From Sphaerisporangium rhizosphaerae (lineage in GTDB: Bacteria; Actinomycetota; Actinomycetes; Streptosporangiales; Streptosporangiaceae): a stretch of 64,000 bases of DNA. Each line of letters starts with the position of its first letter. Positions within the stretch are counted from its first letter, which is position 1. Under the pieces are notes generated by a model. That model was given only the letters and a program-made list of their open reading frames with translations, searched no databases and had not been told where the DNA came from. Where the stretch lies: the NCBI RefSeq assembly GCF_042665155.1, contig NZ_JBHTCG010000003.1:186001-250000 (forward strand). The letters run 5' to 3'. The position numbers and the translations under genes were made by a program. This document shows positions 47,444 to 56,044 of the stretch, in pieces.

Positions 47444-47752
47444 GCCGCCACCCCCGCCCCCGCGACGGCCGCACCCCGAAGCCGCGCACCGGCCCACGCA
47501 CCCCGGCCAGGCACCCGTACGCCCCGGCTCAGCACCCGAGCGGCCCGGCGATCCCGGCTCCGTACCAGGGTCGCCCCGCGATCACGGGCGGACGCGACGG
47601 CACCATCGCGACCGGTCACCCCCTCCGTCTCAACCACGTGACCAGCATGTCACCTCCCACCGACATTCCCCCACCGCATTTCGGGCGGCCGGTCGGGGTG
47701 GTCACAGTGGTGGGAGCCTGGACTCTCGCGATGATGGTCGTAGAGTGAGCCC
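47444..47752. other. Gene-free divergent region
   Basis: About 309 bp between the LAL regulator and the PPOX enzyme, both reading away from it. The left half is GC-rich and could be an unused extension of the regulator frame; the right half (47640-47750) is less GC-rich and must hold the promoters. No repeat or RNA gene was seen. Confidence 0.45.
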
Positions 47753-48214
47753 ATGAGCCCGAAGATCGCGACCGCGGACACCGTCACCCGTGAACAGCTC
47801 CTCGACTTCGTCCGCGACCGCCACCGCGGGCTGATCATCACGACGCGGCGCGACGGCGGTCCTCAGGCGTCCCCGGTCAGCTGTGGCGTGGACGAGCTGG
47901 GCCGCATCGTGGTCTCCACCTACCCCGAGCGCGCCAAGACCAAGAACGCCCGGCGCGACCCCCGGGTCAGCATCGTGATCCTTTCCGACGACTTCGACGG
48001 GCCGTGGGTGCAGATCGACGGGGCCTGCGAGGTGCTGGACATGCCGGACGCGCTGGAGCCGCTGGTCGAGTACTACCGGTCCATCGCCGGCGAGCACCCC
48101 GACTGGGACGACTACCGCGCCGCGATGGAGCGCCAGGGCAAGTCGCTGCTGCGCATCACCCCCTCCAAGTGGGGCCCGGTGGCCACCGGAGGCTTCCCCG
48201 CCCGCCTCGCCTGA
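47753..48214 (+). CDS. PPOX-class F420-dependent oxidoreductase
   Basis: A 153-residue split-barrel protein of the pyridoxamine-phosphate-oxidase-like fold, F420-dependent subgroup. Typical features are the first strand HRGLIITTRRDGGPQASPV, then IVVSTYPERAKTKNARRDPR for cofactor phosphate contact and VSIVILSDDFDGPWVQIDG. The end, ITPSKWGPVATGGF, also fits. Members reduce small substrates with F420H2 or bind biliverdin/heme-type ligands; the substrate here is unknown. The ATG follows a weak GAG-containing site. It lies between a LAL regulator and a TetR gene with no clear operon partner. Confidence 0.88.
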   Translation: MSPKIATADTVTREQLLDFVRDRHRGLIITTRRDGGPQASPVSCGVDELGRIVVSTYPERAKTKNARRDPRVSIVILSDDFDGPWVQIDGACEVLDMPDALEPLVEYYRSIAGEHPDWDDYRAAMERQGKSLLRITPSKWGPVATGGFPARLA

Positions 48215-48239
48215 ACATCCCCGGTCGAGTGCCGGGCGG

Positions 48240-48893
48240 TCAGGATCGGCTGTTGGAGTGCTGGGTGCGGATGCCGGCCAGGATGGTGGCGATGCCGTGC
48301 TCGAACTGGGCGTCGGTGTCGGGCGCGAGGAGGCCGCCGAGCATCTTGGCGGCCAGCGGGTACCGCTCGGTGTCCGCGAGCCGGGCGATCGTCTCGGCCT
48401 GGTAGGGATTGCCTCCCTCGCCGTACGCCTCGCCGAGCCTGGCCTGCTCTTCGATGGTGAACCCGATCGTGTAATGGAAGATCGTGGGCACGGCGCGCGC
48501 GGCCTCCTCCAGGGTGAACCCGGCGTCCTGCAGCGTGCGCAGAACCAACTCGATCGTCCTGATGACCACCGGATGGCCGACGTGGGTGCCGGCGACGACC
48601 CGCGCCCCGTCCCGGTGCCGCAGCATCGTGCGACGCAGCCGCATGGCCCGCTCGCCCAGCCACTGATCCCAGGTGACGCCGCGGCGAGGTGACTCCAGGC
48701 CCTCGTCCGCCTCGACCATCACCAGGGTGGCCATGGCGTCGAGCAGTTCCTGTTTGCTCTTGACGTGCCAGTAGAGGGCGGGGGCTTTGACGTCCAGCTC
48801 TTTGGCGACCAAGCGCATGGTGAGCCCGTCCAGGCCCACCTCGTCGAGCAGGCGCAGAGCGGTCCGCGCGATGAGCTCGGCGGTTATCTTCAT
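48240..48893 (-). CDS. TetR-family regulator (TetR_C tetracycline-repressor-like)
   Basis: A 217-residue repressor with the N-terminal helix-turn-helix TAELIARTALRLLDEVGLDG, LTMRLVAKELDVKAPALYWH, VKSKQELLDAMA. The ALYWHVKSK motif and the C-terminal domain (HPVVIRTIELVLRTLQDAGF, YTIGFTIEEQA) are those of the TetR(class TetR_C) group, which often senses antibiotics or aromatic polyketides. It is divergent from a flavin monooxygenase; the 85-bp gap holds CTTAAC-type inverted repeats, the likely operators. It probably represses itself and the monooxygenase until a ligand is present. The ATG at 48893 (MKITAEL) is the only family-like start. Confidence 0.92.
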   Translation of the reverse strand: MKITAELIARTALRLLDEVGLDGLTMRLVAKELDVKAPALYWHVKSKQELLDAMATLVMVEADEGLESPRRGVTWDQWLGERAMRLRRTMLRHRDGARVVAGTHVGHPVVIRTIELVLRTLQDAGFTLEEAARAVPTIFHYTIGFTIEEQARLGEAYGEGGNPYQAETIARLADTERYPLAAKMLGGLLAPDTDAQFEHGIATILAGIRTQHSNSRS

Positions 48894-48917
48894 CGGTCCT
48901 CCCGGTCGGGCACGCGC

Positions 48918-48961
48918 TTGACAGCTTAACAGCGTTCGAGGAATCCTTAACGGCGTTAAGG
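48918..48961. promoter_or_regulatory. Shared promoter/operators of TetR and flavin monooxygenase genes
   Basis: TTGACA at 48918-48923 is a consensus -35 for the plus-strand monooxygenase. CCTTAAC (48945-48951) and GTTAAGG (48955-48961) form a perfect inverted repeat with a 3-base gap, and a related half-degenerate copy, CTTAACAGCGTT, starts at 48925. Spacing puts one copy against the -35 and the other over the -10/start, as expected for TetR repression. Confidence 0.7.
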
Positions 48962-48978
48962 GACGAAGGGAGACCCCG

Positions 48979-50553
48979 ATGGGTGGCATGACGGCGCAGG
49001 TGGTCATCGCGGGAGCCGGTCCGACCGGCCTGATGCTGGCCTGCGAGCTGAGGCTCGCGGGCGTGGACGTGCTGGTCCTCGAGCGGGACGCCGAACGCGC
49101 GGACGCCGAGTCCAGAGCCGGAGGGATGCACGCCCGCACCTTGGAAGTGCTCGACCAGCGAGGCATGGTGGAGCCCTTCCTGAGGGCCGGCCGCCCGCTG
49201 CCCGGCGGGCACTTCTCGGCGCTGCCGCTGGACTTCCGGAACCTGCCCACCCGCCACCCGCACCTGCTCGTGCTGTTGCAGCGCCGCATCGAGCGGCTCC
49301 TCGAAGAGCACGCGACGCGGCTCGGCGTCCGGCTGTGGCGCGGGGCGGAGGTGACGGGCCTGCGCCAGAGCGGGTCCGGTGTCGAGGTCGAGGTCGAGGT
49401 GCTGGGCGGTGGTCCGCAGGGGGACCGGCGTCACGGCGATGCCGGGCGGCGGTGGATCGGCGCCGAGTACCTGGTGGGATGCGACGGCGGACGCGGCGCC
49501 GTACGGCGGCTCGCGGGCATCGGCTTCGCCGGCACCTCCGCGACGCTCACCGCCATGCTCGGCGACGTCGAGCTGGACGCCCCGCCGGAGCACCCGCTGT
49601 TCCAGGAGCGGCGCGAACACGGGACGATCAGCGTGCTCAGCTTCGAGCCCGGCTGGCACCGGGTCATGACCACCGAGTTCGACCAGGTGGCGGGCAGGGA
49701 CGAGCCGGTCACCCTCGAGGGGCTGCGCCGGGCGTGCCTCAAGATCGCGGGCACCGACTACGGCATGCGGAGCCCTCGCTGGCTCTCCCGGTTCGGCGAC
49801 GCGGCCCGGCAGGCCGTCGAATACAGGTCGGGCCGGGTGCTGCTGGCCGGGGACGCCGCCCACGTTCACTTCCCGGCGGGCGGACAGGGGCTCAACCTCG
49901 GCGTGCAGGACGCGGTCAACCTGGGCTGGAAGCTCGCCTTGGTGGTGCACGGGCACGCTCCCGATTCGCTGCTGGACAGCTACCACGCCGAGCGGCACCC
50001 GGTCGGGGCGCGGGTGCTCGAGAACACGCGTGCGCAGACCGCCCTGTCGCGCGTCGACGGGCACACGACCGCGCTGCGCGCGACGCTCGCGGATCTGCTC
50101 TCCCTGGACGACGTCAACGCCCGCCTGTCCAGCATGATCACGGCGCTGGACGTGCACTACCCGATGGACGGCGGGCGCTCGGTGGACGGCGGGCATCCGC
50201 TCGTCGGATATCGGGTTCCGGACGTCGAGCTCGCGATCGGCACCGGCGAGGTTCGCGTTTTCGAGCTACTGCACCAGGCCCGTGGCGTCCTGCTGTGCCT
50301 GGACGGCGGCGCGCAGGAAGGGCCGGCGGCGCACCTGGCGGGGATCGCCTCGGAGTGGGCCGGCCGGGTCGACCTCGTACGGGCACGTCCCTCGGCCGAT
50401 GTGTGGCAGGCGCCGGTGGTGGGCGCCGTGCGGCCTCCCGTGGCCCTTCTCGTCCGGCCGGACGGTCACATCGCCTGGGCGACGGGCGCGCGACCTGACC
50501 TCGACGGCGCGCGTGCCGCCCTGACCACCTGGTTCGGACCGGCACGCCGATGA
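48979..50553 (+). CDS. FAD-dependent monooxygenase, aromatic-polyketide/rifampicin hydroxylase type
   Basis: A 524-residue class A flavin monooxygenase. VVIAGAGPTGLMLACELRLA is the FAD-binding start; RAGGMHARTLEVLDQRGMVE is characteristic of the group that includes PgaE/MtmOIV-like hydroxylases and rifampicin monooxygenase; the DG motif is VGCDGGRGAVRR and the GD motif LLAGDAAHVHFPAGGQGLN. The C-terminal ~130 residues form the thioredoxin-like domain of this family. With a TetR_C regulator opposite and paired operators between, drug inactivation or tailoring of an aromatic compound is the likely role. GGGAG precedes the ATG at 48979; the second in-frame ATG at 48988 is possible. No polyketide genes are in view. 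Confidence 0.9.
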   Translation: MGGMTAQVVIAGAGPTGLMLACELRLAGVDVLVLERDAERADAESRAGGMHARTLEVLDQRGMVEPFLRAGRPLPGGHFSALPLDFRNLPTRHPHLLVLLQRRIERLLEEHATRLGVRLWRGAEVTGLRQSGSGVEVEVEVLGGGPQGDRRHGDAGRRWIGAEYLVGCDGGRGAVRRLAGIGFAGTSATLTAMLGDVELDAPPEHPLFQERREHGTISVLSFEPGWHRVMTTEFDQVAGRDEPVTLEGLRRACLKIAGTDYGMRSPRWLSRFGDAARQAVEYRSGRVLLAGDAAHVHFPAGGQGLNLGVQDAVNLGWKLALVVHGHAPDSLLDSYHAERHPVGARVLENTRAQTALSRVDGHTTALRATLADLLSLDDVNARLSSMITALDVHYPMDGGRSVDGGHPLVGYRVPDVELAIGTGEVRVFELLHQARGVLLCLDGGAQEGPAAHLAGIASEWAGRVDLVRARPSADVWQAPVVGAVRPPVALLVRPDGHIAWATGARPDLDGARAALTTWFGPARR

Positions 50554-50594
50554 AGCTCAGAGCCGCACATCAGGCAAGGGGAGGCGATGGGGCG

Positions 50595-50760
50595 GTGCCA
50601 CCTTCGTGTCGCCTACGGGGAGATCTAAGGGCACAGCGGGTCTGGCGTAAGGGCTGCAGTGGGGGCGTGCCACCTCCGGGGGATTCGAGAAAGCAGTGGA
50701 TCTGACATAGGGGACGGGTGGGAACGTGCCACCTTTCTGGGGATATTGAGAAATTTGACG
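50595..50760 (+). repeat. Three degenerate direct repeats upstream of giant secreted protein
   Basis: GTGCCACC(T) recurs at about 50595, 50667 and 50726, each followed by a GGGGA-containing stretch and then a GAGAAA/CAGTGG-like tail; copies 2 and 3 match best (GTGCCACCT, then GGGGATT.GAGAAA against GGGGATATTGAGAAA). Spacing is 72 and 59 bp. It fills most of the 282-bp gap before the secreted-protein gene and could be a repeated regulator site or decayed duplication. Confidence 0.6.
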
Positions 50761-50835
50761 ACTGATGTCACCTTGTGATCGGCTCTTGCCTTCCGTCTTT
50801 CTTGCTGGCCGGTGTCCGGACAACGGGAGCCATCC

Positions 50836-53800
50836 ATGCCGCGTCTCCAACGGCACGCGCTCGCGCGGATCGTGCTGTCCGCGTCCGTCGCCGGATCCCT
50901 GGTGATCACCACCGTTCCGGCCGCGCACGCCGCCCACTCGACGTCCTCGGCGTCTCCAAGCTCCTCGGCGTCCCCCACGTTCTCCACGTCCGCCAGGCAT
51001 TCCGCGTCCGCCAGGATCTCGGCGTCCGCCGCCACGACGCGCCCCAGGGGGACGGGCGGCGGGGCCGGCATGCGCAAGATCGTTCCGGTGCCGCCGATCG
51101 CCGTTCCTCCGGCCGCGAAGGCCGAGGTCCCTATGGGGCCGTCGCTGGCGGACCGTCCCGTGCCGGTCCGGGCGGTCGGCCCGGCCGCGCCGGAGGTCAC
51201 CATCCCCGCCGGCCCGGCGCTGGCCGGCAGGCTGGCCGACGACGCGGCTTCCCACCTGCGCGCCGAGGGCGTGTTGGGCGGCGACGGCGGCCCGTCCCCC
51301 GATCCGGACCGGTTGCTTCCCACGGCCGGCGACGCCGAACCGCTGAGCGTGTCCAAGGCCCCGGCCGGCGCCGTCAAGGCCATGGCGGCCAAGGTCCAGC
51401 GGCTGTCGGGCTTCGACCTGCCAGGGCTCCACCGGGCGCTTCCGGAGGGCGTCCCGCTCGTGACCTACCGGCTGTGCGCGCAGACCGCGTCCCTGGCGGC
51501 TTCCTGCTCGGCGCCCCAGCCGCTGGCCAAGCCGGTCGCGGCGGACGTGACCGGCGACGGCGCCCCGGACATCGTCGCGAGCCTGGTCCCCACGCTCGAC
51601 CGCGCGGACCTGGTCGGCAGGGCGAACGCGCTGGCGAGCGCTCAGCGCAGGCTGAGGGAGCCGGTCGGCGGCACGGCCGGCTCCCTCCTCGGCGGCACGG
51701 GCAAGAGCGGCCCGAGCAAGAGCGGCTCAGGCAAAAGCGGTTCGCCGGGTGACGAGGCCGAGCGCGATCGGCGGCGGGACGACCTGGCGGTGCGCGTGGC
51801 CGACGGGCTGGGCCTGGCGACGGCGCGACTGGGCACCGGTGCGGATCGTGACAAGGCGTTGAAGGCCCAGGTGTGGGCGCGGTTCGACATCCCCGCGGCG
51901 GCGTCGGGGGCCGGTGCCACGAGGCTATCGATCGGCTTCGACGGATACCGGCGCGGCACGTCGCTGTCCGCCCTCGACTGGGCGGTCTACCGGTTCAGGA
52001 CGGGCGGCCAGGGCGGCGAGGGTGGTCAGAGCAGCCGGGGCGGTCAGGGCGGCGGGGGCGGTCAGGGCGGTCGGGGAAACCGGGGCGGCCAGGGCGTGGC
52101 CGAGGTCCAGGTGGACGTGCGGAGGTCCAGGCCTGGCGCCTCGATCGCGACCGTGGCCGGCGTCGCGGCCCTCTCCCAGGGCGGACGGCCGTCCGAGCCC
52201 GTGCTGGTGAGCCTCAAGCAGTCGCCGGTCCCCGAGAAACTGACCATCAGCGCGCGGTTCGACGCCGGCGAGGGCGAGGGCACGCTGAAAGCGGCCGTGT
52301 CCCGGCCCTCCACGCTGGACGCGCTGGTGCTGGACGCCAGAGACGCGGGACGGACGGGCGGCCGGTGCACGCAGGTGGTGCTGGACAAGGTCGCGTCGCA
52401 GGTCACCGCCGATCTGACCCATAGGGCGGCGGGCGGCGCCACCGAGATCCGCTTCTCCGGGCCCTCGCCGATGAACAGGGCGGAACTGCGCGACTACACC
52501 TACCGGGACGGCCGGCTGGACAGGGTGATCTCGGGGACGATGACCGGTGTGCCGGCCGACTTCCGCGCCCGCTATGAGGCCGTGGACGGCAGATCCCAGG
52601 CGCTGACCATCGGAACGCCCCGACCCGGGACGGCGCCGGCAAGCCCGGCGGGACGGACGCCGTCCCCGACCCGGGCCGCGTCCGGGGTGGACGCACAGGC
52701 GCGGAAGCCTGTGGTCGGGCCGGCTGCGGGGGCTCGGGCTGCGGAGGTGGTGGTGTACGACCGGAAGGCGGCCGGAACGGTCTTCCGGGCGTCGCTGACC
52801 GGCCTCCCCGCCGTGATGCGGATTTTTTACGACATAGCGGGAAACCGCATAACGCACACCTCCAGCTCGCCGATCGGTGGCGTCGAGGTCCTCCTGCAAC
52901 GCGACGGAGGCGCCGTCTCGGCCCCCGCGGGCGGCCACGTCACGGTCATCAAGGACGGCGGGCGGCTCGGCGTCTCGGCCAGGCTCACGGCCCTGGCCGG
53001 GTTCGAGCTGACCTACGGCGACCGGCCGCACGCCATGCTGGAACTCGCCTCCGCCGGACGGCCGTTCCTCGCCGCGGCGAGCATCGACGGCGCGCATCTG
53101 CTGCGGATGGAGATGTCCACCACCCCGCGCCGGGTCGAGGTGGACCTGGACCCGGCCGCCAGGAAGGCGCGGTACCAGGCGAGCGGCGCGATCGGCAGGC
53201 TGCGCGCTGCGTACGCGGGCCCGCGACAGGGGCCCACCATCGACAGCAGCCTGTACGGCCTGCGGTCCACCGTCGAGGGCTCGTGGCGGCTCGGCGAGCG
53301 GCCCACCGTGGAGGTCACGACGACCTCGGGCCTGAAGAAGGCCGAGCTCTATTACAACCGCGCCTACGTCACCCAGGCCGGCGGCCCGGCCCAGGCCTCC
53401 GGCGGCCCCGCGGGCGCCGGGCGGGCCGACCATGGTCAAGGCGAGGGCGCCGGGAGGACCGGTACGGCCCCGAGCGTGGGCGCCGGACGGGGCGGCGGGG
53501 ACGGCGGGGATGACGTCTGGGTCACCGTGGCCGGGGTGCACCGGCGGGTCGCCATGCTGGCCGATCTGGCCGGCGGACGCCTGAGCTGGACGGCCGACCG
53601 TCCCACCGCCTCCGTGTCGGCCTTCGCTCGCACCCGGTTCCAGGGACGCGACTTCCGCGTCGCGGCCGAAGCGCGGGACGTTCCTGCCCGCTTCGAAGCC
53701 GGCTGGGGCGGCGGAACCTACTACTTCCAGGGCCTGTCCGGGCCGGTCGGATCGGCGACGGTCGCGGTGGCCGACCACGACGGCGCGCGGGCGCCCCGGG

Positions 53801-55917
53801 GGCCGCATCTGGCCGTGCACTACGACCACTCCACCGGTGACCTGGACGGCAGCGTCCGCGTGGACGGTCTGACCGGCGCCCGGTTCGGCGGTGGCGGTGG
53901 CGGCTTCAAGGCGTCCTTCCAGAGCGGTTCCCCGGCGGTTCGAAACGCTTCCCCGGTGCCTCGGAGTGGTTCTCCGGCGGTCCGGAACGGTTCTCCGGCG
54001 ACTTCGAGTTCCCCGGCGGCGGGTGGGGGCGCGGGGCGGGGGGTGGCGTTGGATGCGGACGTGCGGTTGGAAGGTGATCTGCGCTTCGGGGTGCTCGGGA
54101 CGCTGGGGCCGGTCCCGGGTGACGTCGAGGTCTCGGCCGTCCCGGGCGGGCCGGTCACCTACAGCGCCGCCGGGCGCCGGATGGACCTGAAAGCGCAGGT
54201 GTGGCTGGGCAAGGCGGCGGCGATCGGCGCGATCCCCGGGGTGCCGGAGGTGGCGAGCGGCCTGTCCATGGTCGACGGCGGCTGCGTTCCCGGCGCCGCG
54301 GGCTGCGCCGCCGACCAGGGCGCCTTCTGCCTGGGCGGACCGCCGGCCGCCGGTGGCACCGTCCAGAGCCCGGCGGCGGGGTCCACGGGCAGGCGCTGTT
54401 TCGGCGTCCGCGGGTTCGTGCGGCTGAGGGGCCTGCCCGCGAAGGCGACCGTGGACCTGGCCCGGAAGACCTTCTCCTTCTCCGGGTACCGCCCTTCGGA
54501 CCGGCGGCTCGCGGTCTACCTGGCGAGCAAGGTGGTCGCCCCGGTGCCGATCAGGGCGTACGCGACGCTGGACGGGCTGCCGCGGGAGGTCACCGGCATG
54601 TCGGTCGGCCCGTTCGAGACCGGGCTCGGCAAGGACGCGGACGGCCGGAACGCGAACGTGATCAGGGTGAACTACCGGGTGGAACCGGCCGCGACGCTCA
54701 CCTCGTTGCGCGCGGCGGTGGAGGCCGATACCGGAACCTCGTACGGCGTCGTGCGGGCGCTGGCCGTGGTCGATCCGGTCCCGGCGGCGGTCGCGATCGA
54801 CGGCGCGTACGGGCGGAAGACCCATCTCCGGGTGCAGAACTCCGCCCCCGTGAAGCGACTGGAGGCCAAGGTCACCGTCGTCCCGCCCGGGTCGCAGGCC
54901 GGAGGTGCGGTCGTCCCGGCAGGGGTGGGGGGGCGGCCGGTGTCGGGGGTGGTGCGGTTCACGGATGTGCCGGCCGCGTTCACCGTGGACGGCGGGGATG
55001 CGGGGGACGGCGGGCTGCGCGTGCCGGGCTTGTCCTACCGGGCGGACGGCGGGGCCAACACGCTGGACGGGCTGTTCGCCGTCGAAGGCGGGCTGGTAGG
55101 GAGGGTGTACCGGCCGGCGCAGGGGGAGGTGCTGGGCGCCTCGTTCGCGGTGCGCGATCTGGCCTCCGAGGCGACTATCCGAATAAATCATGATCTGTCG
55201 GTCGAGCTGACGTCCAAGCCGGTGCCGACCCGGCTGCTGGAGGTCCACGCGGGCCTGTCGGTGAGCCCGGTCGCGCGGCAGCGGATCAGCGTGCGCAAGG
55301 ACATCCCCTACACCAGCGGCTTCCTCGCCTTCCAGATGCGGGGCGGGTTCGGGCTGGGCCGCAGCGTGATCCGCGACGTCTCGCTGGGCGTCCACGGCGT
55401 GTCATGGCTGAGGATCCGGCCCGGCAGGGTCCCCTTCGGGATCGACGCGCCCGCCGAGCTGGGGTACGTGTCGCCCGGCTTCGAGGGGAACTATGACCAC
55501 CTGGACCTGCGGGCGGACGGGGTGGACCTGCGTCCCGACGTGCGGCTGAAGGTCCGCGTCGCCCGCGGGATCGGCAGGGACGCCTTCTCCGACACCGTGA
55601 GGCTGGGCCGGGCGACCTCGCTCTCGTTCCGCCGCTACGACCAGCGGACCCGGCCGATCAGCGCCGAACAGGCGCTCAAGGTGGGGTCGACGCCGATCGC
55701 CTGCCTGTCGATCGGCACCAGGCCCGGCCTGGCCGCCGCCCGCCGGGCGAACGCGATCACGCTGCGCGGCGCGGACGGGCCGCAGGTGGTCAGCCTGCTC
55801 GACGCGGGCGGCCAGGCGCAGGGGTACGTCCTTGACCTGCTGTCGCAGTTCATGTCCCCCTTCGACGGCGCGGGATGGGAGGTCTCGCGCCTGACCCCCG
55901 GCCGCTGCCGCCGCTGA
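50836..55917 (+). CDS. Very large secreted protein of unknown function
   Basis: About 1,693 residues with a clear signal peptide (MPRLQRHALARIVLSASVAG, cut near AHA-AHS). A Ser/Ala-rich stretch follows, then ADVTGDGAPDIVASL (~235), a DxxGDGxxD loop like FG-GAP/VCBS calcium sites. The bulk is beta-rich with repeated patterns of the type LxGLPxxVxxxY/VRVDGLTGARF/VRLRGLPAKATVDL about every 100-150 residues, suggesting a long repeat protein, possibly an adhesin or wall-spanning barrel-like structure. Gly/Gln/Arg-rich (GGQGG), Ser/Pro-rich and Gly-rich inserts occur at ~395-430, ~880-905 and ~1035-1070. No catalytic motif or anchor (LPxTG, lipobox, C-terminal helix) was seen. GTG 50812 is an alternative start. 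I do not recognise the family. Confidence 0.85.
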   Translation: MPRLQRHALARIVLSASVAGSLVITTVPAAHAAHSTSSASPSSSASPTFSTSARHSASARISASAATTRPRGTGGGAGMRKIVPVPPIAVPPAAKAEVPMGPSLADRPVPVRAVGPAAPEVTIPAGPALAGRLADDAASHLRAEGVLGGDGGPSPDPDRLLPTAGDAEPLSVSKAPAGAVKAMAAKVQRLSGFDLPGLHRALPEGVPLVTYRLCAQTASLAASCSAPQPLAKPVAADVTGDGAPDIVASLVPTLDRADLVGRANALASAQRRLREPVGGTAGSLLGGTGKSGPSKSGSGKSGSPGDEAERDRRRDDLAVRVADGLGLATARLGTGADRDKALKAQVWARFDIPAAASGAGATRLSIGFDGYRRGTSLSALDWAVYRFRTGGQGGEGGQSSRGGQGGGGGQGGRGNRGGQGVAEVQVDVRRSRPGASIATVAGVAALSQGGRPSEPVLVSLKQSPVPEKLTISARFDAGEGEGTLKAAVSRPSTLDALVLDARDAGRTGGRCTQVVLDKVASQVTADLTHRAAGGATEIRFSGPSPMNRAELRDYTYRDGRLDRVISGTMTGVPADFRARYEAVDGRSQALTIGTPRPGTAPASPAGRTPSPTRAASGVDAQARKPVVGPAAGARAAEVVVYDRKAAGTVFRASLTGLPAVMRIFYDIAGNRITHTSSSPIGGVEVLLQRDGGAVSAPAGGHVTVIKDGGRLGVSARLTALAGFELTYGDRPHAMLELASAGRPFLAAASIDGAHLLRMEMSTTPRRVEVDLDPAARKARYQASGAIGRLRAAYAGPRQGPTIDSSLYGLRSTVEGSWRLGERPTVEVTTTSGLKKAELYYNRAYVTQAGGPAQASGGPAGAGRADHGQGEGAGRTGTAPSVGAGRGGGDGGDDVWVTVAGVHRRVAMLADLAGGRLSWTADRPTASVSAFARTRFQGRDFRVAAEARDVPARFEAGWGGGTYYFQGLSGPVGSATVAVADHDGARAPRGPHLAVHYDHSTGDLDGSVRVDGLTGARFGGGGGGFKASFQSGSPAVRNASPVPRSGSPAVRNGSPATSSSPAAGGGAGRGVALDADVRLEGDLRFGVLGTLGPVPGDVEVSAVPGGPVTYSAAGRRMDLKAQVWLGKAAAIGAIPGVPEVASGLSMVDGGCVPGAAGCAADQGAFCLGGPPAAGGTVQSPAAGSTGRRCFGVRGFVRLRGLPAKATVDLARKTFSFSGYRPSDRRLAVYLASKVVAPVPIRAYATLDGLPREVTGMSVGPFETGLGKDADGRNANVIRVNYRVEPAATLTSLRAAVEADTGTSYGVVRALAVVDPVPAAVAIDGAYGRKTHLRVQNSAPVKRLEAKVTVVPPGSQAGGAVVPAGVGGRPVSGVVRFTDVPAAFTVDGGDAGDGGLRVPGLSYRADGGANTLDGLFAVEGGLVGRVYRPAQGEVLGASFAVRDLASEATIRINHDLSVELTSKPVPTRLLEVHAGLSVSPVARQRISVRKDIPYTSGFLAFQMRGGFGLGRSVIRDVSLGVHGVSWLRIRPGRVPFGIDAPAELGYVSPGFEGNYDHLDLRADGVDLRPDVRLKVRVARGIGRDAFSDTVRLGRATSLSFRRYDQRTRPISAEQALKVGSTPIACLSIGTRPGLAAARRANAITLRGADGPQVVSLLDAGGQAQGYVLDLLSQFMSPFDGAGWEVSRLTPGRCRR

Positions 55918-56044
55918 CGTCCCAAGCGCCCAGGCCGGTGGTGGCGGGGGATGGCGTGGTCGTGGAGAGGCTGTGGGGTTTGTGGGCCTTGCGGCCGGTT
56001 ATGGGTCGCGACGAGAGGTTTCCACGCATCAGGGGGTGAGGGCC

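Noticed and set aside
51925..55395. Long minus-strand frame (1,156 codons) under the giant secreted protein
   Set aside because: Same reasoning: antisense shadow rich in Arg, Gly, Pro and His without any recognisable domain.
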